Assembly (NCBI GenBank): GCA_902763505.1
Contig: CACWSO010000003.1
Location: forward strand, 82,413-146,412
Reading direction: 5' to 3'
DNA length: 64,000 nt
Origin: an uncultured Eubacteriales bacterium
GTDB taxonomy: Bacteria > Bacillota > Clostridia > Peptostreptococcales > Anaerovoracaceae
Below, in pieces: positions 55,002-63,970 of the stretch (its first letter is position 1; each line of letters starts with the position of its first letter). Position numbers and translations under genes: made by a program. The notes below the pieces were generated by a model. The model was given only the letters and a program-made list of their open reading frames with translations, did not search any database and had not been told where the DNA came from.

Positions 55002-56116
55002 GTAGAGTGAAAGTAATGAGTATATTCGGCACAAGACCGGAGGCCATCAAAATGTGTCCGCTGGTGCTCAAACTCCAGAACGACCCGAGGATCGAGAGCA
55101 TTGTCTGTCTCACGGGACAGCATCGGGAAATGCTGGATCAGGTCATGGACATATTCGGCATCGATGCTGACTATGACTTGAACATCATGCGCCCTCGGCA
55201 GACGCTGACGACAATCACAACAGACGTGCTAATCAATATGGAGGATGTGCTGAAGGAGTGCAGACCGGACATCGTGCTGGTGCACGGAGATACAACCACA
55301 TCGACCGCCGCGGCGCTTGCTGCATTTTATCAACAGATCCCAGTGGGACATGTTGAAGCGGGGCTGAGAACATTCAACATTTATTCGCCGTATCCGGAGG
55401 AGATGAACCGTACGCTGACCGGAAAGATCGCGACTTACCATTTTGCTCCAACGAAGCTTAACGAACAGAATCTGCACAATGAAGGTGTGAAGAAGCATGT
55501 CTACATCACAGGCAATACCGTCATAGATGCTTTCCAGACGACCGTGAAAGAAAATTTCCAGTTCATTACAGAAGAACTGAAGGATATCGGCAGCTATCCG
55601 GGCAAACTGGTTCTGCTGACAGCGCATAGAAGGGAAAACCTTGGGGAGCCGCTCGCGAACATCTGCAGAGCTGTCAGACGGCTTGCGGAGGACTATCCGG
55701 ATATCAAGGTAGTATATCCGGTTCATCTGAATCCGAGAGTCAGAGAGACGGCCTTCAGCATTTTGGGAGATACGGACCGTGTTGTCCTGATCGATCCGAT
55801 CGATGTCGAAGAGATGCACAATCTCATGGCAAGAAGCTATCTGGTTATGACAGACTCCGGCGGACTGCAGGAGGAAGCGCCATCCTGCGGCGTACCGGTA
55901 CTGGTGCTCAGGACGGAGACAGAGCGGCCGGAGGCGGTGGAAGCCGGAACAGTCAAGGTCGTCGGAGTTGATGAAGACACCATCTACAACGAGGCCGTCC
56001 GGCTGCTGACGGACCAGGAGAGCTACGACAGAATGGCAAAGGCAGTCAACCCTTATGGTGACGGGCACGCGTCAGAGCGGATCGTCGCCAGAATCATAGA
56101 AGAGTTATACCATTAG
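54998..56116 (+). CDS. mnaA: UDP-N-acetylglucosamine 2-epimerase (non-hydrolysing)
   Basis: 372 residues, normal for MnaA/WecB. Motifs are FGTRPEAIKMCPLV, LTGQHREMLDQVM, VHGDTTTSTAAALAAF, VEAGLRTFN, TAHRRENLGEPL and TDSGGLQEEAPSCGVPVLVLR. It interconverts UDP-GlcNAc and UDP-ManNAc. In Gram-positives ManNAc is part of the teichoic-acid linkage unit; no UDP-ManNAc dehydrogenase (WecC) is seen here, so ManNAc itself is the likely product used. It starts in the ATGA overlap with the initiating transferase gene. Confidence 0.95.
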   Translation: MSRVKVMSIFGTRPEAIKMCPLVLKLQNDPRIESIVCLTGQHREMLDQVMDIFGIDADYDLNIMRPRQTLTTITTDVLINMEDVLKECRPDIVLVHGDTTTSTAAALAAFYQQIPVGHVEAGLRTFNIYSPYPEEMNRTLTGKIATYHFAPTKLNEQNLHNEGVKKHVYITGNTVIDAFQTTVKENFQFITEELKDIGSYPGKLVLLTAHRRENLGEPLANICRAVRRLAEDYPDIKVVYPVHLNPRVRETAFSILGDTDRVVLIDPIDVEEMHNLMARSYLVMTDSGGLQEEAPSCGVPVLVLRTETERPEAVEAGTVKVVGVDEDTIYNEAVRLLTDQESYDRMAKAVNPYGDGHASERIVARIIEELYH

Positions 56117-56135
56117 CATTACAGGAGGCAAGCAA

Positions 56136-57233
56136 ATGTATGATTATTTAATCGTCGGATCAGGGCTGTTCGGTTCCGTATTCGCCCACGAGATGACGAA
56201 GAGGGGGAAGAAGTGTCTCATTGTAGAGCGAAGGGAACACATCGGCGGCAACTGTTATACATATGAAGACCAGGGCATTCAGGTGCATAAGTACGGAGCC
56301 CACATCTTCAGAACATCGGACAGAAAAATCTGGGACTATATCAATCAGTTCGCGGAATTCAACAACTTCATTAATTCACCGATTGCGAATTTCCACGGGG
56401 AGATTTACAACATGCCGTTCAACATGAACACCTTCAGCAGAATGTGGAACATCGCAACACCTGATGAAGCAAAGGCAATCATCGCGCAGCAGCGCGAGGA
56501 AATCGATGGAGAGCCGCGCAATCTGGAGGAAAAGGTCATCAGTCTGGTCGGCAGAGATGTGTATGAAAAACTGGTGAAGGGATATACCGAGAAGCAGTGG
56601 GGCAGAACCTGCGACCAGCTTCCGGCCAGCATCATCAGAAGACTGCCTGTCAGAATGACCTATGACAACAACTATTTTGTGGACCGGTATCAGGGAATTC
56701 CGATTGGCGGATATACGGCGATCATCGAGAAGATGCTGGAAGGATCCGACATCATTCTGGGCAAGGATTACGTCGACAACAGGGAAGAGCTGAAGGGTCA
56801 GGCGAAGAGAATCATCTATACCGGGCCGATCGATGAGTACTATGAATACTGCTTCGGTCATCTGGAATACAGGGCCCTGCGGTTCGAAACTGAGTGTCTG
56901 GACACGGACAATTATCAGGGCGTTGCCGTTGTCAACTACACAGACGCGGAGACGCCGTATACAAGAATCATAGAGCATAAGCATTTTGAATTCGGGGATC
57001 AGCCGGTCACAATCATTTCCAGGGAGTACCCGTTCGAGTGGACGCCGGAGGTTGAGCCGTATTACCCAATCAATGATGAGAAGAATCAGAGCCTGTATGA
57101 GAAATACGCTGCGTTAGCTGCCGAGGAAGACAACATTGTGTTCGCCGGACGTCTGGGAAGCTATGCTTACACTGACATGCAGGATACCATCAAGGCGGCG
57201 CTGGCGCTCACAGATAAAGAATTAGGATTGTAA
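56136..57233 (+). CDS. glf: UDP-galactopyranose mutase
   Basis: 365 residues, standard for Glf. FAD-binding VGSGLFGSVFAHEMTKRGKK at the N-terminus, ERREHIGGNCYTYEDQGI, YGAHIFRTSD, and RRLPVRMTYDNNYFVDRYQGIPIGGYT are hallmarks. It converts UDP-galactopyranose to UDP-galactofuranose, so the polymer probably contains galactofuranose. ACAGGAGG precedes the ATG. It lies between the epimerase and the second exporter pair. Confidence 0.96.
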   Translation: MYDYLIVGSGLFGSVFAHEMTKRGKKCLIVERREHIGGNCYTYEDQGIQVHKYGAHIFRTSDRKIWDYINQFAEFNNFINSPIANFHGEIYNMPFNMNTFSRMWNIATPDEAKAIIAQQREEIDGEPRNLEEKVISLVGRDVYEKLVKGYTEKQWGRTCDQLPASIIRRLPVRMTYDNNYFVDRYQGIPIGGYTAIIEKMLEGSDIILGKDYVDNREELKGQAKRIIYTGPIDEYYEYCFGHLEYRALRFETECLDTDNYQGVAVVNYTDAETPYTRIIEHKHFEFGDQPVTIISREYPFEWTPEVEPYYPINDEKNQSLYEKYAALAAEEDNIVFAGRLGSYAYTDMQDTIKAALALTDKELGL

Positions 57234-57234
57234 T

Positions 57235-58695
57235 ATGAAAAACGTATTTTCCAATACAAGAGTATTAAAAAAATGCCTGATCGCATCGGCAATCTGCGCC
57301 CTGCTGATTCTGTTATTCTACTGGGCTTCCGGCAGCAGGCTGTTTTATGAAGAGTGGAGTTCAGATGAACCAGACGCGCAGGAGCAGATTGCAGTGATCC
57401 ACGACGACAGCGAAGTCACCTTCGACATGGACAAGGTGTGCGACGAGCTGCATTCTGTATCGGTGTATATCGGCACGGTTGATGACAAGTCGACCGGGAC
57501 GATGATCGTGGATGTCGCAACGCCGGGATCGGAGCCGATCGCGCAGATCAGTAAGCCAGTCTCTGAACTGGAGGAGTACACATTCGCCACCTTCGAACTG
57601 GACAAGCCGTACAACTCGAAGGATCTGGACAAGCTTAAAATAACGATTACCACAGACGGCGTCACAGAAAAGCAGAACATCTCTCTGTGGTCAAACAACA
57701 GCTTCAGCGCCGGCAAGTACACACTGTCGGACATGAACGACCACTCGTATCTGCTGGATGGTAAAAAGCAGAGCGGCAAGGTGTGCGCGTACATCTCGGG
57801 CCGCAACTACTATCTGCTCGGCAAGATCTTCTGGCCGTGCGCCGCGGTGCTGTTCCTGATCTTCACGATCTATGTCTTCAGTATGGCCGGCAGGTTCATC
57901 GACGGCAAGGAATCACTGGGTGGTAAGGCGTACGTCAACTACAAGCGTTACAACTTCCTGATGCGGCAGCTCGTGGGAAGAGACTTCAAGAAAAAGTACA
58001 AGAGGTCCGTGCTGGGATTCGGATGGACGATTCTGAATCCGCTTCTGACCATGCTTGTTCAGTATGTTGTATTCTCGACGCTGTTCAAGACATCCATCGA
58101 CAATTTCGTTACGTACCTTCTGACAGGTATCGTTCTGATGGGATTCTGCACAGAATCGATCGGACTGGGGCTGTCGTCGATCATCGATAACGCCCACTTG
58201 ATCAACAAGGTGTATATGCCGAAAGAGATTTATCCGCTCTCCAGAGTCATCTCGTCGACCATCAATCTGCTGCTGGCCATGGTTCCGCTGCTTGCCGTCG
58301 CGTTATGCTCGGGAGCGCCGATCAGCAAGGCGATGCTGCTGATTCCAATCGATCTGATGCTGCTCCTGCTGTTCTGTTACGGAATGGTGCTCATACTATC
58401 GACGTCCATGGCGTTCTTCAGCGACACCATGTTCCTGTGGAACGTTCTGTCAACGCTGTGGATGTATCTGACCCCGATCTTCTATCCGGTCAGCATCATA
58501 CCGGAGCAGTTCCTGACAATATACAAGATGAACCCGATGTATCAGTTCATCACCTTCATGAGAACGATTCTGATCGAGGGACAGGCGCCGAGTCCGGGGA
58601 ACTATCTCGGATGCATCATCTCAGCGGCAGTTGTGATCATCATTGGAAGATATGTATTCAAGAAGAACGAAGATAAATTCATCCTCTATCTGTAG
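57235..58695 (+). CDS. ABC-2 export permease with an N-terminal extracytoplasmic domain (TagG-like)
   Basis: 486 residues, about 210 more than the permease at 9856. A first membrane helix (about 12-30) is followed by a beta-rich domain of about 150 residues (EEWSSDEPDAQEQIAV to KVCAYISG) and a second helix (about 198-220). The usual ABC-2 permease starts near 238 (FLMRQLVGRDFKKKYKRSVLGFGWTILNP). The extra domain should face outside and is shaped like a small beta-sandwich; it could hold the polymer or bind the wall (inference). It forms a pair with the ATPase gene 36 bases downstream. Only one base separates it from glf. Confidence 0.88.
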   Translation: MKNVFSNTRVLKKCLIASAICALLILLFYWASGSRLFYEEWSSDEPDAQEQIAVIHDDSEVTFDMDKVCDELHSVSVYIGTVDDKSTGTMIVDVATPGSEPIAQISKPVSELEEYTFATFELDKPYNSKDLDKLKITITTDGVTEKQNISLWSNNSFSAGKYTLSDMNDHSYLLDGKKQSGKVCAYISGRNYYLLGKIFWPCAAVLFLIFTIYVFSMAGRFIDGKESLGGKAYVNYKRYNFLMRQLVGRDFKKKYKRSVLGFGWTILNPLLTMLVQYVVFSTLFKTSIDNFVTYLLTGIVLMGFCTESIGLGLSSIIDNAHLINKVYMPKEIYPLSRVISSTINLLLAMVPLLAVALCSGAPISKAMLLIPIDLMLLLLFCYGMVLILSTSMAFFSDTMFLWNVLSTLWMYLTPIFYPVSIIPEQFLTIYKMNPMYQFITFMRTILIEGQAPSPGNYLGCIISAAVVIIIGRYVFKKNEDKFILYL

Positions 58696-58731
58696 AAATT
58701 AAAAGGTCATTTTAGACAGACGGGATTCTAT

Positions 58732-59466
58732 ATGGAAAAGGTAATTACAGTTAACAATGTTTCAATGGGATACAGAATCGACAGGAGCAAAGTGTCGAGT
58801 CTGAAGGAATGGGCTGTTTCCAAACTGAAACGGCAGCTTAAGAATGAGATGTTCTGGGCGCTCAAGGACGTCTCCTTCGATGTGGACCGCGGTGATGTCG
58901 TCGGCATCATCGGCAGAAACGGCGCGGGCAAGAGCACCATCCTCAAGTTGATTTCAGGGCTCTTCAAACCGACAGAGGGAACGATTGATACGAAGGGGAG
59001 AATAGTACCGATGCTCGAACTGGGCAGCGGATTCGATCCGGAGCTGACGGGCAGAGAGAATATTTTCCTCAACGGCGCGATCCTCGGTTATTCGGAAGAC
59101 TTTCTGAAGGAGCGTTACGACGAAATCCTGGAGTTTTCCGAACTGCAGGAGTTTATCGACAGACCGATCAAGACTTATTCATCCGGCATGATGATGCGTC
59201 TGGCGTTTTCTGTTGCGACAATTGTCAAGCCGGAGATTCTGATTGTAGATGAGATATTGGCTGTAGGTGATGACGCATTTCAAAGGAAAAGCCATACCAA
59301 AATGATGGAATTAATGAATGGCGGGGCAACGGTGTTATATGTGTCTCATGATCTAAAGCAGATACGAAATCTTTGTAACAAGGCAGTTTGGTTGGAACGG
59401 GGGAAGGTAATGAAAACGGGAAACACCCAAGAGGTATGTGATGCATATAAAGACAGTTTAGGTTGA
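58732..59466 (+). CDS. ABC transporter ATPase for polysaccharide export (TagH/Wzt-like), second copy
   Basis: 244 residues. Walker A GRNGAGKST at about 61-69, signature YSSGMMMRLAFS near 149 and Walker B EILIVDEIL near 168. Like the first ATPase it has no C-terminal carbohydrate-binding domain. It drives the permease just upstream. The gene is G+C-rich for most of its length and becomes poorer towards its end, just before the AT-rich segment that follows. Confidence 0.94.
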   Translation: MEKVITVNNVSMGYRIDRSKVSSLKEWAVSKLKRQLKNEMFWALKDVSFDVDRGDVVGIIGRNGAGKSTILKLISGLFKPTEGTIDTKGRIVPMLELGSGFDPELTGRENIFLNGAILGYSEDFLKERYDEILEFSELQEFIDRPIKTYSSGMMMRLAFSVATIVKPEILIVDEILAVGDDAFQRKSHTKMMELMNGGATVLYVSHDLKQIRNLCNKAVWLERGKVMKTGNTQEVCDAYKDSLG

Positions 59467-59488
59467 AAATAATTAAAGAAGGAGTAAT

Positions 59489-62143
59489 ATGAACAGTTTA
59501 ATTGACGATAAGAATTGGGTTCGGATAGGTAATAGAAAGGTTAAAGTATATATATCAAACGGAAACCTTGTGATTGAAAACAATTCTGACAAAAAAGGAG
59601 TAATATTGTACAAAAAACCTTTTCGCAAAACACATGATGAAGTTAAATGTGAGTTTTATGGGAGCGTAGTAAATGGTGAATCACCAGTTCTAAAAATTGT
59701 TGGTGAAACGATGACAACAATGCAGTCAATAATGTTTAACTCAACGGCATTCATCAATTTTAATATTCCAAGATTGTATTTTTTTGCTATTCAAATAGCA
59801 GCTGATTCAAAAGCGATAATACATAATGTTTCTTTTAGTAGGAGTGATTCGTATATAGATGACAAGCTAGATTCCTTTCAAAACGATATACTTGTATTAT
59901 CACCTAGTTATCCTAGTGATGAAAATAAATATTTATCAGGGTTTGTACATTCACGAATAAGGGAATATAAGAATAACGGTGTAAATGTAGACGTTGCGGT
60001 TGTTTATGAATCATATACGAACAGCTGTAGATACACTTTTGAAGATGTTTTAGTTTCTCGTATTACTTATGCTGAACTGAGGATACTTTTAGGGAAGAAG
60101 AAGTACAGTAAAATCTTAATACATTTTTTTGACAATCATTTTTTTGATGTTCTAGAAGGATGCGATGTTTCAAATGCTGAGATTTATATTTGGGTTCACG
60201 GACCTGAGACTTTATATTGGGACTATCCGTATTTTACGACAAATTATTTCTCTGAATTGAATGAAATAACTGAAAAACAAAAACAAGAGTTCAAGGCAAA
60301 TGATTTAATTATAAACAAAATTAATGATATGCCGAATGTGACATTTGTCTTTGTTTCAAATTGGATTAAGCAAAGAAGCGAGGAGCTTATTAATATAAAA
60401 TTTAAGAACTATGAAGTGATTCCTAATGTAATCGATGTCGACCTGTTTGATTATCAAGAAAAAAATCATGATCAGATGAGAAGAGTTTTCATGCTTAGAA
60501 GATATGATGATATCAGTAAATATGCAGTTGATATTAGTGTGAAAACAATCTTGGAGTTAAGCAAGCGCAAGTGTTTTGATGAATTAGTGTTCAATATATA
60601 TGGTAAAGGTGATGCTTTTGATCGATTGTTTAAGCCGATAAAGCATTTGGATAATGTACATTTTTTCAAAAGCTTCTATTCCCATAAAGAAATAGCAGAA
60701 TTACATAAGGAGAATGGTATTGCATTATTTCCAACCAGATATGACGCACAAGGTGTATCAATGTGTGAAGCTGGTAGTTCAGGGCTTCTTATTGTCTCCT
60801 CAGACAATGATGCTATAAAAGAATTTATACCTTACAGGGACGGCAACATAATAGAAACGGAAGATTACAAACAATATGCAGACTTTATTGAGAGTATTAT
60901 TTATGATAGGGAGCTATTCAAGAAAATAACACTAGATACACGAAATAAAATAGTTGATTTGTGTTCATATGAATCGACTGTCGGTCGTGAGATTAAACTA
61001 ATTAAATCAAATATAGAAAAAAAGAGTTACAGTAAAGACTATGCTCCAGAAGGAAATCCAGTGCTATCTATTATTATTCCTTCGTATAATGTGGCGAATT
61101 ACATAACACATACATTACAGTCAATAATTGAAGGCAACAATAATGCTTCCAAACTAGAGATAATTGTGGTCAACGATGGATCCAAAGACAGTACAGTAGA
61201 GGTTGTCAAGTCATATATTGACAAAGTAGTTGGTGATAGCAGTATAGTAAGAATAATTGACAAAGAAAACGGTGGCCATGGATCAACAATTAATGTTGGA
61301 ATCAAGGAAGCACATGGAAAGTATTTAAGAATTATCGATGGTGATGATTGGGTTAACACTTATGATTTGGAGAAACTAATTGATATACTTGAAAATGAAA
61401 CTAGCGACATAGTACTGACAGATTATTGTGAGGATATCTACGTGAACAATACAGTATCTTTGAAAAAACGCCGTTTATATGATTTTATGACGATTGGCGA
61501 ACAGTATAGTTTTGATGCTGTTTATGCTGAATATGGATTTGGAGAATGGGGTCCTGTAATGGCAACCGCAAATATTAAACTTGAAAGACTTAGAGAGGCT
61601 GGTTTCAAATTATCTGAAAAATCATTTTATGTTGATATGGAATTCAACGCGTTTTATCTCCCGTCTATTGATACAATTTCGTATTACGACTTAGATATTT
61701 ATAGGTATTATATTGGACGTATACAACAATCCACCAACATAAAAACTTTTTCAAAAAGTGACGATCAACACAGGAAAGTGATTCTAAATATACTTGACTT
61801 CACTAATAAAGCAAACATGAGTCAAGAAAAAAAAGACTATGTATATGAAAAAATCATTAGTCCAATGCTTTCTACTCAATATGGTTATTTATTAAGATCA
61901 TCACAATTGAAAAAACTTAACTCGTTTAGTCGCGAAGTAAAAAAGATGATGCCAGATGGAGCTTATTCAGAGTTCCTAAAGGATAGAGCGGTAATGAGAG
62001 CAAAAGGAACAGCAAAAAATGCAGCCAACAAAGCCATTTTTAACAAGTACACATATAAAATCGCAACAAGTCGAGCGTTTTCAACAGGAGTAGGGAGAAA
62101 ATTACGCAATTACGCATTTGACTATATTAGCAAGAAGAGATAA
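59489..62143 (+). CDS. Bifunctional glycosyltransferase: beta domain, GT4 and GT2
   Basis: 884 residues. The first about 125 residues are beta-rich, without a recognised fold name. A GT4-type domain covers about 130-510 (DILVLSPSYPSDENKYLSGF, FVSNWIKQRS, NVIDVDLFDYQEK, ALFPTRYDAQGVSMCEAGSSG with the nucleotide-binding Glu). A GT2 domain follows from about 528 (VLSIIIPSYNVANYITHTL, VVNDGSKDSTVEVV, ENGGHGSTINVGI, IDGDDWVNT). It probably adds two consecutive sugars in the cytoplasm. AAGGAGT stands close before the ATG. The codon use is strongly AT-biased compared with the exporter genes upstream, a sign of separate origin. Confidence 0.85.
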   Translation: MNSLIDDKNWVRIGNRKVKVYISNGNLVIENNSDKKGVILYKKPFRKTHDEVKCEFYGSVVNGESPVLKIVGETMTTMQSIMFNSTAFINFNIPRLYFFAIQIAADSKAIIHNVSFSRSDSYIDDKLDSFQNDILVLSPSYPSDENKYLSGFVHSRIREYKNNGVNVDVAVVYESYTNSCRYTFEDVLVSRITYAELRILLGKKKYSKILIHFFDNHFFDVLEGCDVSNAEIYIWVHGPETLYWDYPYFTTNYFSELNEITEKQKQEFKANDLIINKINDMPNVTFVFVSNWIKQRSEELINIKFKNYEVIPNVIDVDLFDYQEKNHDQMRRVFMLRRYDDISKYAVDISVKTILELSKRKCFDELVFNIYGKGDAFDRLFKPIKHLDNVHFFKSFYSHKEIAELHKENGIALFPTRYDAQGVSMCEAGSSGLLIVSSDNDAIKEFIPYRDGNIIETEDYKQYADFIESIIYDRELFKKITLDTRNKIVDLCSYESTVGREIKLIKSNIEKKSYSKDYAPEGNPVLSIIIPSYNVANYITHTLQSIIEGNNNASKLEIIVVNDGSKDSTVEVVKSYIDKVVGDSSIVRIIDKENGGHGSTINVGIKEAHGKYLRIIDGDDWVNTYDLEKLIDILENETSDIVLTDYCEDIYVNNTVSLKKRRLYDFMTIGEQYSFDAVYAEYGFGEWGPVMATANIKLERLREAGFKLSEKSFYVDMEFNAFYLPSIDTISYYDLDIYRYYIGRIQQSTNIKTFSKSDDQHRKVILNILDFTNKANMSQEKKDYVYEKIISPMLSTQYGYLLRSSQLKKLNSFSREVKKMMPDGAYSEFLKDRAVMRAKGTAKNAANKAIFNKYTYKIATSRAFSTGVGRKLRNYAFDYISKKR

Positions 62144-62201
62144 TTGATAAAAGTATAAAACAAATAGAAATCGTTAATGGAGTGATTTTTTGAGGCAATA
62201 C

Positions 62202-62753
62202 ATGAACAAAAAAATTTTAGGCTTGTTTGATAAATACTTTGTACGCGATCCATGGAAGAAAGCAAGGTTCTATAAAAAGCACAATTATTTGCATAGTATT
62301 GGCGAGGATTGTTACATAGCAATTCATATATGGCACAATGAAAGCTATTTGATATCAATTGGAAATAACGTATGGATTACATCAGATGTTCAAATCATTA
62401 ATCATGATGCTAGTGTTTCAGTAGTACAAAAGGCATTGAATTATCCGGGAATGGATAAGGTTGGGAAACTAGTTATAGGGGATAATGTTTTTATTGGTAA
62501 CAAATGTATCATTATGCCTGGCGTTGAAATCGGAAACAATTGTGTTATTGGTGCAGGAACCGTAGTTACTAAGAGTATTCCGTCGGATTCTGTTGTTGCA
62601 GGCAATCCTATGAAAATTATTTCTTCTTTCTCAGAGTACGCAGACAAATGCCTATCGCATTCAAATAATTATCCGTGGATAAACACGCACTTTGCTCAAC
62701 AAATATATGACTTACGAATGAAGTACTTTTGGGAAGAAGGTCATTTTAAGTAG
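62202..62753 (+). CDS. Hexapeptide-repeat (left-handed beta-helix) O-acetyltransferase
   Basis: 183 residues from the ATG at 62202 (GAGG 6 bases upstream); a TTG at 62190 with GGAG 7 bases upstream is a fair alternative. Hexapeptide repeats run from about residue 40: IGEDCYIAIHIWHNES, IGNNVWITSDVQIINHDAS (with the catalytic-type His), then IGDNVFIGNKCIIMPGVEIGN and VIGAGTVVTKSIPSDSVVAGNP. The fold fits the WbbJ/maltose O-acetyltransferase family using acetyl-CoA. It would acetylate a sugar of the polymer made by the flanking glycosyltransferases. Confidence 0.9.
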   Translation: MNKKILGLFDKYFVRDPWKKARFYKKHNYLHSIGEDCYIAIHIWHNESYLISIGNNVWITSDVQIINHDASVSVVQKALNYPGMDKVGKLVIGDNVFIGNKCIIMPGVEIGNNCVIGAGTVVTKSIPSDSVVAGNPMKIISSFSEYADKCLSHSNNYPWINTHFAQQIYDLRMKYFWEEGHFK

Positions 62754-62775
62754 ATATACTTTTTATTTCTTTTTA

Positions 62776-62782
62776 GGGGGGG
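62776..62782 (+). repeat. G7 homopolymer in the ribosome-binding region of the GT4 gene
   Basis: Seven G residues stand 5 bases before the ATG at 62788, taking the place of the Shine-Dalgarno site. Slippage here would change spacing and perhaps translation. Confidence 0.6.
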
Positions 62783-62787
62783 ATGAT

Positions 62788-63940
62788 ATGAACATTCTTG
62801 TTTTGAGTGACAATTACACAAAGGGGGGGGTTAGAAACTCAAATATACACTTATTGGAGTGAATTAAGAAAAGACAATAGCATTTATTTTTGTTTTACTA
62901 ATTATGAAGATACAGGATTACTTGATAACGAAATTGTATTCGACGGATTCCATTTTGCATATGAGTCCACAATTGAAGAAACTCAAAGAGATGTTGAGAG
63001 GCTTGTATATTTAATTGATAAAAAGCAAATAGATGTAATTCATGTTCATCCATGGTTTGCAATTTACCCTGCATATTTTGCCGCGGCAAGAACGGGGATA
63101 AAAGTGGTTTATACATACCATGGAACGGGATCAATCAATTATAACTTTAATCTTCTGGATAATATATTATTAGAAGAAGTAATCACTAGTACGATATCTC
63201 ACGTTTTCTGTGTTGGGCAACAAGGATTTGATTTGTTGAGAAGTATTCATTTTGGTGCTGACCATATTTCATTACTACCAAATCCCATTAATGTAGAGCG
63301 ACTTATACAAGCAGAACATTCGATTGACCGGCCATTTAAGTGGGCGCTTGTTTCAAGACTTGATGCAGATAAGAGCCCCACAATTGAAAAACTGTTTTCA
63401 ATGCTAAATGAGTTAGATATTGATGAAATAGATGTATATGGTGATGGAAGCCAAAGTCAATTCCTTCAAGATCTTACAAAAACAGCGGTAAAAGAGATAC
63501 GTTTTTTCGGCCATAAGAATGACATTCCTTCATTGATTGCAGATAATGGGTATAGCGGTGTTATAGGCCTAGGGAGATGTGCAATTGAAGGGCTTGCAAT
63601 CGGATTACCAGTACTTTTTATTGGTTATGGGAAGATTGTTGGGCTTATTGATCATGATATATACGAGCGTGCAAAAGCAATTAATTTTGTGCCCGAGGGT
63701 TTTCGCGAAAAGAGCGTTACAGAAATAAATGAGCAAATTCAAGAATTAGCAAAATCATCAAACAATTATAATTTGAGAGATAATGTAATAAACGATTTTG
63801 ATATTAAAACAATAAGCAAAGACTATTGCAGGGTTCTTGAGACTGTAACTGCGAAGAGTCCATGTTATGTTAATGAGTTGTTTGATGCTTTGACAAAAAT
63901 AGAGTTGTGCCCATATAATGGTGTAAATTCATATTTGTAA
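62788..63940 (+). pseudogene. GT4 glycosyltransferase, frameshifted at a G8 tract (possible phase-off state)
   Basis: The ATG at 62788 opens MNILVLSDNYTKGG, the usual start of a GT4 enzyme, but then runs into a stop at 62860-62862. The rest of the gene (GGLETQIYTYWSEL onward, about 370 residues) is in another frame. With seven instead of eight G at 62823-62830 the two parts join as TKGGLETQIYTYW in one frame. The body has HVHPWFAIYPAYFAA, YTYHGTGSINYN, ALVSRLDADKSP and GLGRCAIEGLAIGLPVLF, a GT4 donor site with the Glu of the EGLA motif. A GTG at 62807 would give an in-frame start but has no ribosome site. This is either a phase-variable gene in the off state, a true pseudogene or a homopolymer sequencing error. 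Confidence 0.8.
62823..62830 (+). repeat. G8 homopolymer inside the GT4 coding region
   Basis: Eight G residues twelve codons after the ATG. Loss of one G restores the reading frame; gain of one (nine) leads to an immediate TAG. The tract encodes the Gly-Gly of the GT4 N-terminal motif. Confidence 0.9.
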
Positions 63941-63945
63941 AAGAA

Positions 63946-63960
63946 ATGAGCCATGCTCAT
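63946..63960. other. Small inverted repeat after the GT4 gene
   Basis: ATGAGC and GCTCAT flank a CAT spacer, six bases after the GT4 stop. It is short for a terminator and has no following T-run, so it may be an operator or chance. Confidence 0.35.
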
Positions 63961-63964
63961 CCTG

Positions 63965-63970
63965 TATAAT
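63965..63970 (+). promoter_or_regulatory. Candidate -10 box before a gene beyond the window
   Basis: TATAAT, followed by an AGGAGGT ribosome site at 63993-63999, at the right edge. A + strand gene probably starts just outside the window. Confidence 0.5.

Noticed and set aside
55229-56068. 279-codon - strand frame opposite mnaA
   Set aside because: Shadow of a strongly conserved epimerase gene; no motif and no ribosome site.
62807-62830. GTG at 62807 as true start of the last GT4 gene
   Set aside because: No ribosome site precedes it, and it would lose the conserved MNILVLSDNYTKGG start that is present in the other frame.
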